The notes under the pieces were generated by a model. That model made no database searches. It had not been told where the DNA came from and was given only the letters and a program-made list of their open reading frames with translations. A stretch of DNA of 64,000 nt. Origin: Hyphomicrobiales bacterium. Its GTDB lineage: Bacteria; Pseudomonadota; Alphaproteobacteria; Rhizobiales; Rhizobiaceae. Location: NCBI GenBank assembly GCA_900469475.1, contig UBXG01000008.1:186526-250525 (forward strand), in the 5' to 3' direction. Every line of letters begins with the position of its first letter. The stretch's first letter is position 1. The translations under genes and the position numbers were made by a program. Positions 26,569-37,627 of the stretch are shown one piece after another.

Positions 26569-27182
26569 CATGGTTTGTCAGTCGCGCAATCGAGTTCTGG
26601 CGGTGCCGTCAGACGACTTTTGATGAGCTCGGCTGCCGCATCCGCTGCAGTTTCCATATAGCTCGGATCGCGATGGAGCAGGACCACGGCAAATGAACCG
26701 TCGAGGAGCAGCATGATCTGGCGCGCCAGCGGCAGGGCATCATTGCCGGCTCCGGCTTCCATAAAGGTTGAAGCAAGCCAATCCTCGACGCGCTTCTTAT
26801 GGGCGCGGGCAGCCACCAGAGCCGGATGGCCGGGAAGGTTGATGAGCTCGACCGAGGTGCGCAGGAACCCGCAGCCCTTCCATTTGGCGCTACGCGCCGA
26901 TTGTGCCAGATGGCGAAAAATGCCGGCAACCTTCTCGGCTGTATCGCCTTTCGTTTCCTCGAACCAGCGTTTGAAGAGGACGAGGTTCGGCTCGTCCCGC
27001 ACCTGCAGATGGGCGGCGATCAGGTCGTCCTTGCTGCGGAAATGATAGTAGAGGGTACGCTTGGTGATGCCTGCCTTTTCGGCGATGGCATCTACACTGA
27101 TCGCGCGAATGCCATCGCGATGGAAGAGTTTTCCGGCCGCCTCAAGTATGCGTTCGCGCGTCGGCTGCGAGCTGTCTTTCAT
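26544..27182 (-). CDS. TetR-family repressor divergent from a hydrolase
   Basis: A 212-residue regulator with a typical N-terminal helix-turn-helix (RERILEAAGKLFHRDGIRAISVDAIAEKAGITKRTLYYHF in blocks at about 9-48) and a TetR_C-type helical ligand domain. It resembles regulators of hydrolase or efflux genes. It is transcribed away from an alpha/beta hydrolase gene starting 62 bases away; a dyad (TGTATA...TATACA) sits immediately in front of it and is the likely operator for both. Confidence 0.92.
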   Translation of the reverse strand: MKDSSQPTRERILEAAGKLFHRDGIRAISVDAIAEKAGITKRTLYYHFRSKDDLIAAHLQVRDEPNLVLFKRWFEETKGDTAEKVAGIFRHLAQSARSAKWKGCGFLRTSVELINLPGHPALVAARAHKKRVEDWLASTFMEAGAGNDALPLARQIMLLLDGSFAVVLLHRDPSYMETAADAAAELIKSRLTAPPELDCATDKPCQLNESRP

Positions 27183-27189
27183 GACTCAA

Positions 27190-27213
27190 TGTATACCGGG
27201 TAGTGAATATACA
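27190..27213. promoter_or_regulatory. TGTATA-N12-TATACA dyad between TetR and hydrolase
   Basis: TGTATA (27190-27195) and TATACA (27208-27213) form a 24-base dyad eight bases upstream of the TetR start. It covers the likely promoter region for both divergent genes, as expected for a TetR operator. Confidence 0.65.
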
Positions 27214-27243
27214 CAATGCGGCGGTGGCATCATCCTCCGTCCC

Positions 27244-28161
27244 ATGAACGAGCAACACATTCCATCATCCTCGGGGCCGCGCAGCACGCCGATTTCCATT
27301 TCATGTGCCGACAGCGTCGTTCTCGGCGGTCATCTCTGGCTGGCGGAGACGGCTAAGCCGGAAGGCAGCGTGATCATCAACCCGGCCACGGGCGTGCTTG
27401 CGCGCTACTATCACCGCTACGCGCAATTTCTGGCTCGGCATGGGTTCGATGTCCTGACCTATGATTATCGCGGTATCGGGCTATCGCGGCCGCAACGGCT
27501 GCGTGGATCCCGCTATCGCTGGCGGGATTGGGGTGAGCGGGATTTCGATGCCGCACTTCAATGGCTGGCTGGCTATCGTCGCAGCGGCCAATTGATAGTG
27601 GTCGGCCATAGCGTCGGCGGTTTCCTGCCGGGACTGGCCGAACATGCTCCTATGATGGACAGGATGCTGACAGTCGGCGCCCAATATGCCTGGTGGGGCG
27701 ATTACCTGCCGCACCGCCGCGCTGCCCTCTTTTTCAAATGGCATGTCGCCATGCCCGCAATCACTGCGCTATGCGGCTATTTTCCCGGTCGCCGGCTTGG
27801 CTGGCTGGAGGATCTGCCGAAGGGGGTAGCAAATGAGTGGAGCTTTCGTGGCCCTCGGTTCGAGCGCAGCCATCCAGCGGCAGAGAGGCAGGATGCTCTT
27901 CGGCGAATGGCCGCGGTCCGGGCGCCGATCCTCGCGATTGCGGTTTCGGACGATGAACTCGGCACGGTGCCGGCGGTTCGCCGCGCGCTGAACTATTATA
28001 CGGGTGCGCAATCCATCCTGGTGCATCTGCATCCTATTGACCTTGGCCGCGACAGGACCGGTCATTTCGGCCTGTTTCACGATAGCTACAAGGAGAGCTT
28101 CTGGGTCGACACGCTGTCGTGGCTTCGCGAGGGCCGCAATCCCTGGTCGGTCTCGGCGTGA
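27244..28161 (+). CDS. alpha/beta hydrolase
   Basis: A 305-residue hydrolase. The nucleophile elbow is GHSVGG (near residue 120), with YDYRGIGLSRP as an oxyanion-side block and a late DRTGHFGLFHD segment for the catalytic His. There is no signal peptide. It is divergent from a TetR regulator and probably induced by the hydrolase substrate. The ATG at 27244 is preferred because an in-frame upstream start lies inside the regulator. Confidence 0.85.
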   Translation: MNEQHIPSSSGPRSTPISISCADSVVLGGHLWLAETAKPEGSVIINPATGVLARYYHRYAQFLARHGFDVLTYDYRGIGLSRPQRLRGSRYRWRDWGERDFDAALQWLAGYRRSGQLIVVGHSVGGFLPGLAEHAPMMDRMLTVGAQYAWWGDYLPHRRAALFFKWHVAMPAITALCGYFPGRRLGWLEDLPKGVANEWSFRGPRFERSHPAAERQDALRRMAAVRAPILAIAVSDDELGTVPAVRRALNYYTGAQSILVHLHPIDLGRDRTGHFGLFHDSYKESFWVDTLSWLREGRNPWSVSA

Positions 28162-28322
28162 AACCGGAAGGTTAGGCCCGCCTCAGGGCCGTCGTTTTGC
28201 GCGGCTGCCTGTATTGCATGGGCTGATGGTCTCGGATAGACGCCATTTTCGGATCATGATTGAGATGGAAGCTAGGCATTTGTCGGCTCCGGATATTTGA
28301 AAAACGTGAAGTGGAGTTTGGA

Positions 28323-28628
28323 ATGACCGGCCAAAATGACGAATATGTCTATGACGAAGTGACCGGCGAGTGGCGGCCCGCCGCAGAGATGGCTGCCGCA
28401 GCTGCCGCAATAGGCCTCATCGTACATGATGCAAGCGGCAACGTGCTTACCGATGGCGACTCGGTTACCCTCATCAAGGATCTGAAAGTGAAAGGCGCCA
28501 ACCAGACCTTGAAGCAAGGCACGGTTATCAAGTCCATTCGACTGACCGACAATCCTGAAGAGGTCGATTGCCGTTACGACGGGATCAAGGGTTTGGTTCT
28601 CCGCACCGAGTTCATACGCAAGCGCTAG
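28323..28628 (+). CDS. PhnA/YjdM-type protein
   Basis: A 101-residue protein. Its C-terminal two-thirds match the PhnA/YjdM domain (DSVTLIKDLKVKGANQTLKQGT, then KGLVLRTEFIRK). The usual N-terminal zinc-ribbon with four Cys is missing; only a short YVYDEVTGEW segment and an Ala-rich helix replace it. PhnA is historically linked to phosphonate genes but is not required for phosphonate use; its function is uncertain. No phosphonate genes are near. Confidence 0.8.
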   Translation: MTGQNDEYVYDEVTGEWRPAAEMAAAAAAIGLIVHDASGNVLTDGDSVTLIKDLKVKGANQTLKQGTVIKSIRLTDNPEEVDCRYDGIKGLVLRTEFIRKR

Positions 28629-28809
28629 ACCATGGCGGTGGAGGAATTGTTCCTTTCGTGCTATGCGGTTGCAAAATTGAACGGTGTCGCGCCGATTATC
28701 CGGATTTCCGAATTGTAAAATTGTAAATTGGTGCTTATCTCCCTTGCTTGATGCACTTACATGATGTGGAAAGTTATGTAGCGGCTGCAGACCGGCTGGG
28801 GGATTATGC

Positions 28810-29817
28810 ATGCATCTCGAAGACTATGCCGCACTCGGCCGCTCGGAGTTGCGCGTCAGTCCGCTTGCGCTCGGAACCATGACTTTTGATACGGGGGGCG
28901 CCTGGCCATCCCGTGAAAACCAGCCTGCTGCAGTTCTGGCGCGCTATCTCGAACTCGGTGGCAACTACCTCGATACTGGCAATGGAGCGGTCAAAGCGGG
29001 CGGCCAGACGGTTGTCGGCACCTATATCGCCCAGAATTCGATCAGACGTGGCGATCTTGTCATTGCTGGTAAATTCAATGTCGAATGGGATGGTGAAACA
29101 CCTGGCCGCAAGGCCGTGATAGCCGGTTTCGAGCAGGCCCTTCGACGGCTGCGCACCGATTATCTCGACCTTTATTGGCTTGATAATTGGGATATCCAGG
29201 CGCCCCTGGAAGACATACTGGCGGCGCTCCACGATCTCGTTCAGTCCGGAAAATTGCGTTACTTCGGCATTTCCGATGCCCCTGCCTGGAAGGTGGCGCA
29301 TGCGCATCTCCTGGCGCAATCCAACGGCTGGGCTCGGTTCATCGGTCTGCAGATCGAATATTCGCTTGCAGCAAGGCTGTTTGAAAACGAGCTCATTCCG
29401 CTGGCAACAGGATTGGGGCTTGGCGTCGTCTCGCATTCGCCCTTGAGTGGCGGTCTCATCAGCGGCAAATATAAGCCTGCCAACAATGCGGGCATGAGAC
29501 GGGGGCATGCGGCGCAATTGGCGCAAAGGCCCGATGAGCAGGATCTTGATATCGTGGACGCCTTATTCCGCGTCGCCGACGAGCTCGGTACGACGACCGC
29601 ACGCGTCGCTCTTGCCTGGGCAATGGGACGCCTTGGCGTATCTTCGACGATTATCGGCGTTCATACGCTGGAACAACTCAATGAGGATATCGGCGCACTC
29701 GATGTCCAGCTCTCGCCCGAGCAGACGGCGACACTGGATGCGCTTACGATTCCCAATCCCGTCATGACCCTGCCGCTGCCGTTGCACAACGCCGCGCCCC
29801 TGTGCTGCGTCGATTGA
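28810..29817 (+). CDS. aldo/keto reductase-fold protein lacking catalytic Tyr and His
   Basis: A 335-residue TIM-barrel protein of the aldo/keto reductase superfamily (RTDYLDLYWLDNWD, SPLSGGLISGKY, RVALAWAMG are recognisable blocks). Two of the four catalytic residues are changed: the usual DTADxYG reads DTGNGAV, so Tyr is lost, and the usual LHRPD reads LDNWD, so His becomes Asp. The Asp and Lys (VIAGK) remain. It may be a non-enzymatic or altered-activity member. The C-terminus ends in CC near the tail. The gene is monocistronic. Confidence 0.85.
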   Translation: MHLEDYAALGRSELRVSPLALGTMTFDTGGAWPSRENQPAAVLARYLELGGNYLDTGNGAVKAGGQTVVGTYIAQNSIRRGDLVIAGKFNVEWDGETPGRKAVIAGFEQALRRLRTDYLDLYWLDNWDIQAPLEDILAALHDLVQSGKLRYFGISDAPAWKVAHAHLLAQSNGWARFIGLQIEYSLAARLFENELIPLATGLGLGVVSHSPLSGGLISGKYKPANNAGMRRGHAAQLAQRPDEQDLDIVDALFRVADELGTTTARVALAWAMGRLGVSSTIIGVHTLEQLNEDIGALDVQLSPEQTATLDALTIPNPVMTLPLPLHNAAPLCCVD

Positions 29818-29992
29818 GCTGCAGCCTGCAAGCGATGCATTGCAGCCGGTGTTCGATGCTTCCAATTGTGCCCGCAAGCATGGCACCGGACCAAGAGGAC
29901 GATTCGATCTGCGAAGGAATGGCCGTTAGAAGCGTTGCCGATTGCCACACGATCATGATTCAATTTCACGAGTGCATGTTTGAGACGTAATC

Positions 29993-30063
29993 GTAATGAA
30001 ATCCATTACTTCAAATGTTGGCGCTGTGCTTATTTTCGATAGTACTTAAAGTAATTTCATTAA
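29993..30063. promoter_or_regulatory. AT-rich inverted repeats upstream of broken acyltransferase
   Basis: GTAATG-AAATC-CATTAC (29993-30009) forms a hairpin. The sequence TAATGAAAT...TACTT recurs in inverted orientation at about 30047-30063. The tract is clearly more AT-rich than its surroundings. It may be a regulatory region or a scar of past recombination; nothing here decides. Confidence 0.5.
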
Positions 30064-30111
30064 TATTGACGCCTTACGGTAGCGGTTCGATAGTGCAGCC
30101 GATGGTTACCG

Positions 30112-31136
30112 ATGTCAGAAGCAGGAAGACCGACCTATATTCCGGCCCTTGATGGATGGCGTGGACTCGCCGTCTTTCTGGTATTGATGGGCCATTTCGG
30201 CGGCGACAAGTACCTGCCCGGTCTTGGATCCGCCGGTGTGGATCTATTTTTCGTGCTCTCCGGACGCCTTATGGCCGAGATCCTTTTCGTCAGGGAGATG
30301 CCTTTGGGCACTTTCTTCCTTCGGCGTTTCAGCCGCGTCTATCCAACTTTGTTTATATTTGTTTTGGTGAATACGGCGATCTTCTCGTCAACGTCGCTTG
30401 CGCCCGACCTTGCGGCTGTCCTCGCCGCCCTTTCTTTCACGTTAAACTACTTCATAATTACCAGTCACACCTTCGTCTCGATATTCGATCACATTTGGTC
30501 ATTATGCGTCGAAGAGCACAGCTACCTCCTGCTTGGGCTGCTAGCCTTTTCATTGCGTGGTGCCGGTAACAGGTTCGTGGGGTTTTCCCTCTTGTTGCTT
30601 GGTCTTACCGCACTTGCCACCGGCATTTTGCAATATGACGTTTACGGGCAAAATCCATTTATCGTTTTTGGTCGAGCCAGGTGGCGGCAGCGCCAATTTT
30701 GATTTCAGCTGGGTTGTTCCTGCTGATCGGGCAGCGAAGCCGCGGATTACCCCTGGAATGGCTGGTACCTTTGATATTTTTCTGCGGCTTGGCTGCGCGC
30801 TTGTTCGCCGATGTCGCCTGGCTATTTTTCGGCGTTAAAACCCTGTTGCTGGCGATCAGCGTGTGTTCGATCGAGAGCGCCGCTCGCTTTTCCAGGATTT
30901 TATTTGAAGGCTCTGTCATCCGGCGACTTGGGCGGATGTCGTTCTCAATCTATCTATGGCAGCAGCCGTTTTATGTGTTGGCTCGGCAAGGTCGCTTGGC
31001 CGAACTGCCTGCGCTGCTCATAGCCATATGCCTTGGGTTGCTTAGCTACTATCTGATCGAGCAGCCCGCACGCACTGGATTGAATGCGTGGTTCGAAAGA
31101 AGCAAACGGCCAAATGCCGTTTCTGAAAGCGCTTGA
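30112..31136 (+). pseudogene. frameshifted acyltransferase-3 (OafA-like)
   Basis: The first frame (30112-30702) encodes a normal acyltransferase-3 start (YIPALDGWRGLAVFLVLMGHF, then the GVDLFFVLSGRLMAE block) and breaks off. The remaining membrane helices (VAAAPILISAGLFLL onward) continue in another frame, through GRMSFSIYLWQQPFY to 31136. The shift falls near 30650-30665; adding one base there would restore about 340 residues. Such enzymes O-acylate surface polysaccharides with about ten membrane helices. Whether the shift is a true mutation or a sequencing error cannot be told from one read. Confidence 0.8.
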
Positions 31137-31172
31137 AAAAGGGCGCGATCACCTTTGATCGCGCCCGATATT
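31136..31172. terminator. bidirectional terminator between acyltransferase and katG
   Basis: GGGCGCGATCA (31141-31151) and TGATCGCGCCC (31156-31166) form a perfect 11-base stem with a four-base loop. A-runs lie to the left and GATATTTT to the right, so it can end transcripts from both convergent genes. Confidence 0.9.
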
Positions 31173-31179
31173 TTCAGCA

Positions 31180-33719
<2,540 letters not shown>

Positions 33720-34694
33720 ATGGCAAACTTCACGCTCAAACAGCTTCGCTATTTCGAAGCGCTGGCTCGGCTCGGCCACTTCGGACGTGCCGCCGATCTA
33801 TGCTCGATCTCTCAGCCCGCCTTGTCGATGCAGATCAAGGAGCTGGAGGAGCAGCTCGGCACGAACCTCTTCGAAAGAGGCGCGAGACAGGTCCGGTTGA
33901 CCAATTTCGGGGAGGCCTTCGCGATCCGCGTCCGCGACATCCTGCGCTCCGTCGACGAGCTGGGAGATCTTGCCCGTGCGTCGCGCGATCAGCCGGTGGG
34001 CCGGTTGCGCATCGGCATCATCCCCACGGTCGCGCCCTATCTCCTGCCGAGCATCATCGGCAATCTCTCCCGCATCTATGACGGGCTGGATATCCATGTG
34101 CGCGAGACTTTGACCTCGAAGCTGGTCGAAGAGCTGGAGGAGGGGAGGCTGGATACGGCGATCGTCGCTCTGCCCGTCTCCGAGACATCTCTGACGGAAG
34201 TGCCGCTGTTTGCGGAAAACTTCGTGTTGGTGCGACCGAGCGAGGACGAAGGCAAGCCGGTTCCCAACCGCGAGGCGCTTCGCGAAATGCGGCTGCTGCT
34301 GTTGGAGGAGGGGCATTGTTTCCGCGACCAGGCTCTTTCCTTCTGCAACATCCATTCAGCCTTGCCGCGCGAACTGATGGACGGCAGCTCACTGTCGACG
34401 CTGGTGCAAATGGTCAGCGCCGGCATCGGCGTCACTTTGATACCGGAGATGGCTGTGGCAGTGGAAACCCGCTCGGCCTCGGTGTCGACCGTGCGCTTCC
34501 AAAGCCCGCAACCCTCGCGCACCATCGGCATGATCTGGCGCAGGACGAGCCCTCTCGCCAAACAGCTCATGCAGATTTCCGAAGTGGTACGCGAGGCTGC
34601 CGACGCCATGCGCGAACAACATGATTCGATCGGACGCGCGCAGGATCTGGAGTTTGATGGGCGAGAGCGGGCAACCCATAGGGGAATAGCGTAG
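33720..34694 (+). CDS. oxyR: peroxide-sensing LysR regulator OxyR
   Basis: A 324-residue LysR regulator. The N-terminal winged helix-turn-helix (FTLKQLRYFEALARLGHFGRAA) is followed by a periplasmic-binding-like regulatory domain. The redox Cys pair is conserved with OxyR spacing: EEGHCFRDQALSFC, Cys200 and Cys209, matching E. coli Cys199/Cys208. Disulfide formation by peroxide activates transcription, here most likely of the divergent katG. The C-terminal 25 residues are polar and variable. Confidence 0.95.
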   Translation: MANFTLKQLRYFEALARLGHFGRAADLCSISQPALSMQIKELEEQLGTNLFERGARQVRLTNFGEAFAIRVRDILRSVDELGDLARASRDQPVGRLRIGIIPTVAPYLLPSIIGNLSRIYDGLDIHVRETLTSKLVEELEEGRLDTAIVALPVSETSLTEVPLFAENFVLVRPSEDEGKPVPNREALREMRLLLLEEGHCFRDQALSFCNIHSALPRELMDGSSLSTLVQMVSAGIGVTLIPEMAVAVETRSASVSTVRFQSPQPSRTIGMIWRRTSPLAKQLMQISEVVREAADAMREQHDSIGRAQDLEFDGRERATHRGIA

Positions 34695-34846
34695 CCTCTT
34701 GGCATGGGGTTGTGCGCGCGGATGGAAGCTGACGCGATCCCTCATATCGGGACGGATAGAGCCTGTTAACCGTGTTTCCTTACGAAAATTTATGGATAAC
34801 AAGTCATGTTTCAGGAGATCTGACTTCTCCTTGAAAGGCATGTGCA

Positions 34847-35398
34847 ATGTTGCATTCCGAAACTTCCGGCTCCTCTTTTCGTAAAACGTGCCTGCGCCTG
34901 ACATTGCTTGTTCCCATCGCCGCTATGGCGATGCTGCCCGTCGCCAGCCATGCCCAGGAACAGACACTGCTTAACGGCCAGAATATTGGTACAGTGGGCG
35001 GTGCTGTTGCCGGAGGTCTCGTCGGCAACAAGCTCGGCGGTAAGAAGCACAAGACACTCGGGACGATCGCCGGTGTCGTCGGCGGTGCGGTTGCTGGCAG
35101 AATGGTCGGCAACATGGTCGACAACCGGAATTCGCAGTATGGTCAACCGATGCAACAGGCAATGCCGATCCAAGCTGATCAAGGGATTGATCCGCAAGCT
35201 ACGGGCAGCATCGCCAACGACGGCACCCCTGGCTTGTTAAATGGTCGGAACATCGGCGCCGTCGGCGGTGCCATTGCAGGCGGCATCGCCGGCAACAAGC
35301 TTTCGGGCAAGAAACACAAGACCTCCGGTACGATTGCTGGCGCAGTGGGCGGCGGCCTGCTCGGTGGGGTCGTTGGCAACATGGTCGGCGGTCAGTAA
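34847..35398 (+). CDS. exported glycine-zipper protein with internal duplication
   Basis: A 183-residue protein with an N-terminal signal peptide (about 1-36, ending SHA). The mature part contains two copies of a 51-residue glycine-zipper module (residues 41-91 and 130-180), each LLNGxNIGxVGGAxAGGxxGNK...GKKHKT...GTIAG...VGNMV. They are joined by a Gln/Asp-rich linker. Such zippers insert in or coat membranes, as in the outer-membrane lipoprotein SlyB-like group. The role is probably envelope-structural; no partner is adjacent. Confidence 0.8.
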   Translation: MLHSETSGSSFRKTCLRLTLLVPIAAMAMLPVASHAQEQTLLNGQNIGTVGGAVAGGLVGNKLGGKKHKTLGTIAGVVGGAVAGRMVGNMVDNRNSQYGQPMQQAMPIQADQGIDPQATGSIANDGTPGLLNGRNIGAVGGAIAGGIAGNKLSGKKHKTSGTIAGAVGGGLLGGVVGNMVGGQ

Positions 35399-35613
35399 AA
35401 CGTCATCGTAACGCGCCGGTGACGGCCGGGGGCGCTAAAGAGACGTCGTCGAGTAACCCTTGGCGTTTCGCTGGATCAGCTTGAAAGCACAAGTGCCGAA
35501 GTGGGTGGGCGAGGCTCGCCCTCATGCGGTTAAGGGCCTGCATTTTCTGCGCCGAATACAACTTCGGTCGCGATTTCGGCAACGTAAGGTTCATCGCCTT
35601 TATGTTGCAGGTC

Positions 35614-35644
35614 GGCGGGCGAGGGTCGAGTCCCTCGTCCCGCC
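35614..35644. other. 12-bp GC hairpin with T-arm-like loop
   Basis: GGCGGGCGAGGG (35614-35625) pairs with CCCTCG-T-CCCGCC (35632-35644) around a TCGAGT loop, with a single bulged T. The loop resembles a tRNA T-arm one base short, but no matching acceptor or anticodon arm is visible. No T-run follows. Confidence 0.6.
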
Positions 35645-35935
35645 CAACGTCGCGTGATCTTGATATTCTGGCCGATGCGCCTCATCGGCTGAAAATATCG
35701 TTCCGAACACCGAAACGTCATGTCCGGTTACGCTGGAGGCAGGGTTTGGGATTGCTACGCCAATGCGGACGGCGATCTGCTTTCAAGATCACCTTTGACG
35801 GATTGTCCAGTAGCGACCGTTGCACGAATCCACAAAATCGTAAGGGATCAATCCCACCACTATTGAAGGCTGCCACTGGATATCCAAACCCGCATCCTCA
35901 TCTGTCACCAATCTTTCCACAGAAGGCAATATTTC

Positions 35936-35962
35936 AAACGATTGAAAATATTTTAATCGTTT
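35936..35962. promoter_or_regulatory. near-perfect AT-rich palindrome
   Basis: AAACGATT (35936-35943) and AATCGTTT (35955-35962) flank an AAAATATTTT centre, broken only by one extra G. It lies 75 bases before the small gene at 36037 and is a candidate operator for it. Confidence 0.5.
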
Positions 35963-36036
35963 AAATAGTTTAATGCCTTGATTTACAAAGAAACTCCTCC
36001 ATGTCATGCCAGTAACGCATGGCAATGGAGGTCGTG

Positions 36037-36213
36037 ATGCAAGAGTTTGAAAACGTAAGAAATGAAATTCCTACGTATGTGATTGATCGCCTCGAAAATG
36101 AATGGCGGGTAATGCAGACTCAGAATGGGCAGCTGGAGGCCGGGCTGGGGACTGAAACGCCTGCAAATACAGCGCCTGCAACGGGCGATAGTCTCGGATC
36201 ATTCGATAAGTAG
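36037..36213 (+). CDS. small hypothetical protein (58 residues)
   Basis: A 58-codon frame with a GGAGGT site four bases before the ATG at 36037, better placed than the ATG at 36019. The product is soluble; the first half is helical and charged (EFENVRNEIPTYVIDRLENEW), the rest Thr/Ala/Gly-rich. No family was recognised. It is followed by a gene-free stretch and a hairpin, so it is probably monocistronic. Confidence 0.55.
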   Translation: MQEFENVRNEIPTYVIDRLENEWRVMQTQNGQLEAGLGTETPANTAPATGDSLGSFDK

Positions 36214-36292
36214 TATTTATAAAGGCAGGAATCGTACTGCGCTCGCGGGTCTAGAGCAATTCCGCTTTTTCCATGACATCCAGAAAACGGAT

Positions 36293-36317
36293 CAGCCCCG
36301 GCTTGTTGCCAGGGCTG
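36293..36317 (-). terminator. probable terminator of the M20/ABC operon
   Basis: CAGCCCCGG (36293-36301) and CCAGGGCTG (36309-36317) form a nine-base stem with one mismatch around a seven-base loop. It lies 53 bases past the amidohydrolase stop. Read on the minus strand it is followed a few bases later by TTTT. Confidence 0.55.
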
Positions 36318-36369
36318 CTGTTTATCGTGGCGTCGCCAGCTCCGCCTTGCGATCCAGACAGGAACCGGT

Positions 36370-37551
36370 TCAGGCGTCGAGATAACGCTCGGTCAGACGC
36401 GCCCACATAGCGGCACCGACGGTGAGGCTCTCATCGGCGAAATCATACTTGGCGCTGTGGAGGATGGCCGAGTTCACGCCGTTGCCGAGGCGCAGGAAGC
36501 TGCCGGGCTTATGCTCAAGGTAATGCGAGAAATCCTCGCTTCCGGGGATAAGGCCGCAGGTGGTGACCTTCTCAGCGCCGACAAGTTCCTCGGCGATCAT
36601 CCGCGCGAATTCCGTTTCCTTCTCCGAGTTGACGACGACCGGATGGCCATATACGTAGTCGATCTCGACACTTGCGCCATAACCCTCTGCAATGGACGCT
36701 GTCAGCTTGCGGATGCGCGCCTCAAGCAGCTCGCGCACCTTCGGATCGAAGGAGCGAACCGTGAGCAGCATCTTCGCACTTTCGGGAATGACGTTCGATA
36801 CTTCGCCGGCATGGATGGCGCCGACGGTGACAACCGCTGTCTGGGTCGGGTCGACGCTGCGGGCGACGATTGTCTGCAGACTGACGACGAGGTTGCAGGC
36901 GACAACCACCGGGTCGATAGTTAGATGCGGGCGCGAGGCATGGCCGCCTTTGCCTATGATGGTAATTTCAACTGTGTCGGCGGCCGCCATCAGCGGGCCG
37001 GAGCGCAGCAGCCAGGTGCCCTCCGCAGCACCCGGATGATTGTGCAGCCCGTAAATGACGTCGAAGGGAAAGCGTTCGAACAGGCCGTCCTTGATCATCG
37101 CGGGAGCGCCGCTGACAGCGCCGGCCTCCTCAGCCGGTTGGAAGATCAGGTTCAGGGTGCCGTTGAAGCGGCGGGTGCGGGCGAGATATTCGGCCGCTCC
37201 GAGCAATATGGTGGTATGGCCGTCGTGGCCGCAGGCATGCATCTTGCCCGGCGCCTTGCTGGCATAGGCGGCGCCGGTCTGCTCGCTGATCGGCAGGGCG
37301 TCCATGTCGGCGCGGATCGCGATGCTCTTCTTGCCGGCCCCAACCGTCATGCGCGCGACGACGCCATGACCGCCGACATTACGGGTAACCTCGTAACCCC
37401 AGGCTTCCAGCTTTTCGGCGACGAAGCGCGCGGTTTCAGCCTCTTCGAAGGAGAGTTCGGGATTGGCATGCAGATGCCTGCGGATGCCGGTCAGTTCGGC
37501 CTTCATCGGCTCGAAATCCGAGAGGCGGGCGAAATCGTTGTCGAGGGTCAT
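36370..37551 (-). CDS. M20-family amidohydrolase (hippurate hydrolase-like)
   Basis: A 393-residue metallopeptidase of the M20D type. The binuclear metal site motifs are RADMDALP, HACGHDGHT and QPAEE, and the dimerisation-domain segment GKGGHASRPH is present. Members cleave N-acyl or N-aryl amino acids, including hippurate and indole-acetyl-amino-acid conjugates. There is no signal peptide, so it acts on material imported by the ABC transporter encoded just upstream. It is the last gene of a five-gene operon. The start was chosen at MTLDNDF; a longer frame exists without a better ribosome site. Confidence 0.9.
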   Translation of the reverse strand: MTLDNDFARLSDFEPMKAELTGIRRHLHANPELSFEEAETARFVAEKLEAWGYEVTRNVGGHGVVARMTVGAGKKSIAIRADMDALPISEQTGAAYASKAPGKMHACGHDGHTTILLGAAEYLARTRRFNGTLNLIFQPAEEAGAVSGAPAMIKDGLFERFPFDVIYGLHNHPGAAEGTWLLRSGPLMAAADTVEITIIGKGGHASRPHLTIDPVVVACNLVVSLQTIVARSVDPTQTAVVTVGAIHAGEVSNVIPESAKMLLTVRSFDPKVRELLEARIRKLTASIAEGYGASVEIDYVYGHPVVVNSEKETEFARMIAEELVGAEKVTTCGLIPGSEDFSHYLEHKPGSFLRLGNGVNSAILHSAKYDFADESLTVGAAMWARLTERYLDA

Positions 37552-37627
37552 GGCTATTCCAATGGTTCGCTTTGAGCCGCCTTTCGCCATAGAGCGTGCG
37601 GGCATCACGGATGATATGTATATCGCG

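Larger units (their letters stand above)
35399..36036. other. 638-base gene-poor region with strong hairpins
   Basis: A frame spanning 35524-35964 lacks coding character, a good ribosome site and any recognised motif. The region contains a GC hairpin (35614-35644) and an AT-rich palindrome (35936-35962), and its GC content falls steadily to the right. Possibilities are a small RNA, the remnant of a degraded gene, or a regulatory region for the small protein at 36037. I cannot decide. Confidence 0.55.

Noticed and set aside
35614-35644. Possible tRNA T-arm or tRNA fragment
   Set aside because: The hairpin loop is one base short of a T-loop, and no acceptor, D or anticodon arm can be built around it.
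35524-35964. Open frame of 146 residues on the plus strand
   Set aside because: It has no good ribosome site, no motif, a composition that drifts with the local GC content, and runs through both hairpin elements.
36250-36275. CTAGAGCAATTCC-type sequence seen in many rhizobial spacers
   Set aside because: It may be a dispersed repeat, but a single copy in this window does not allow that claim.
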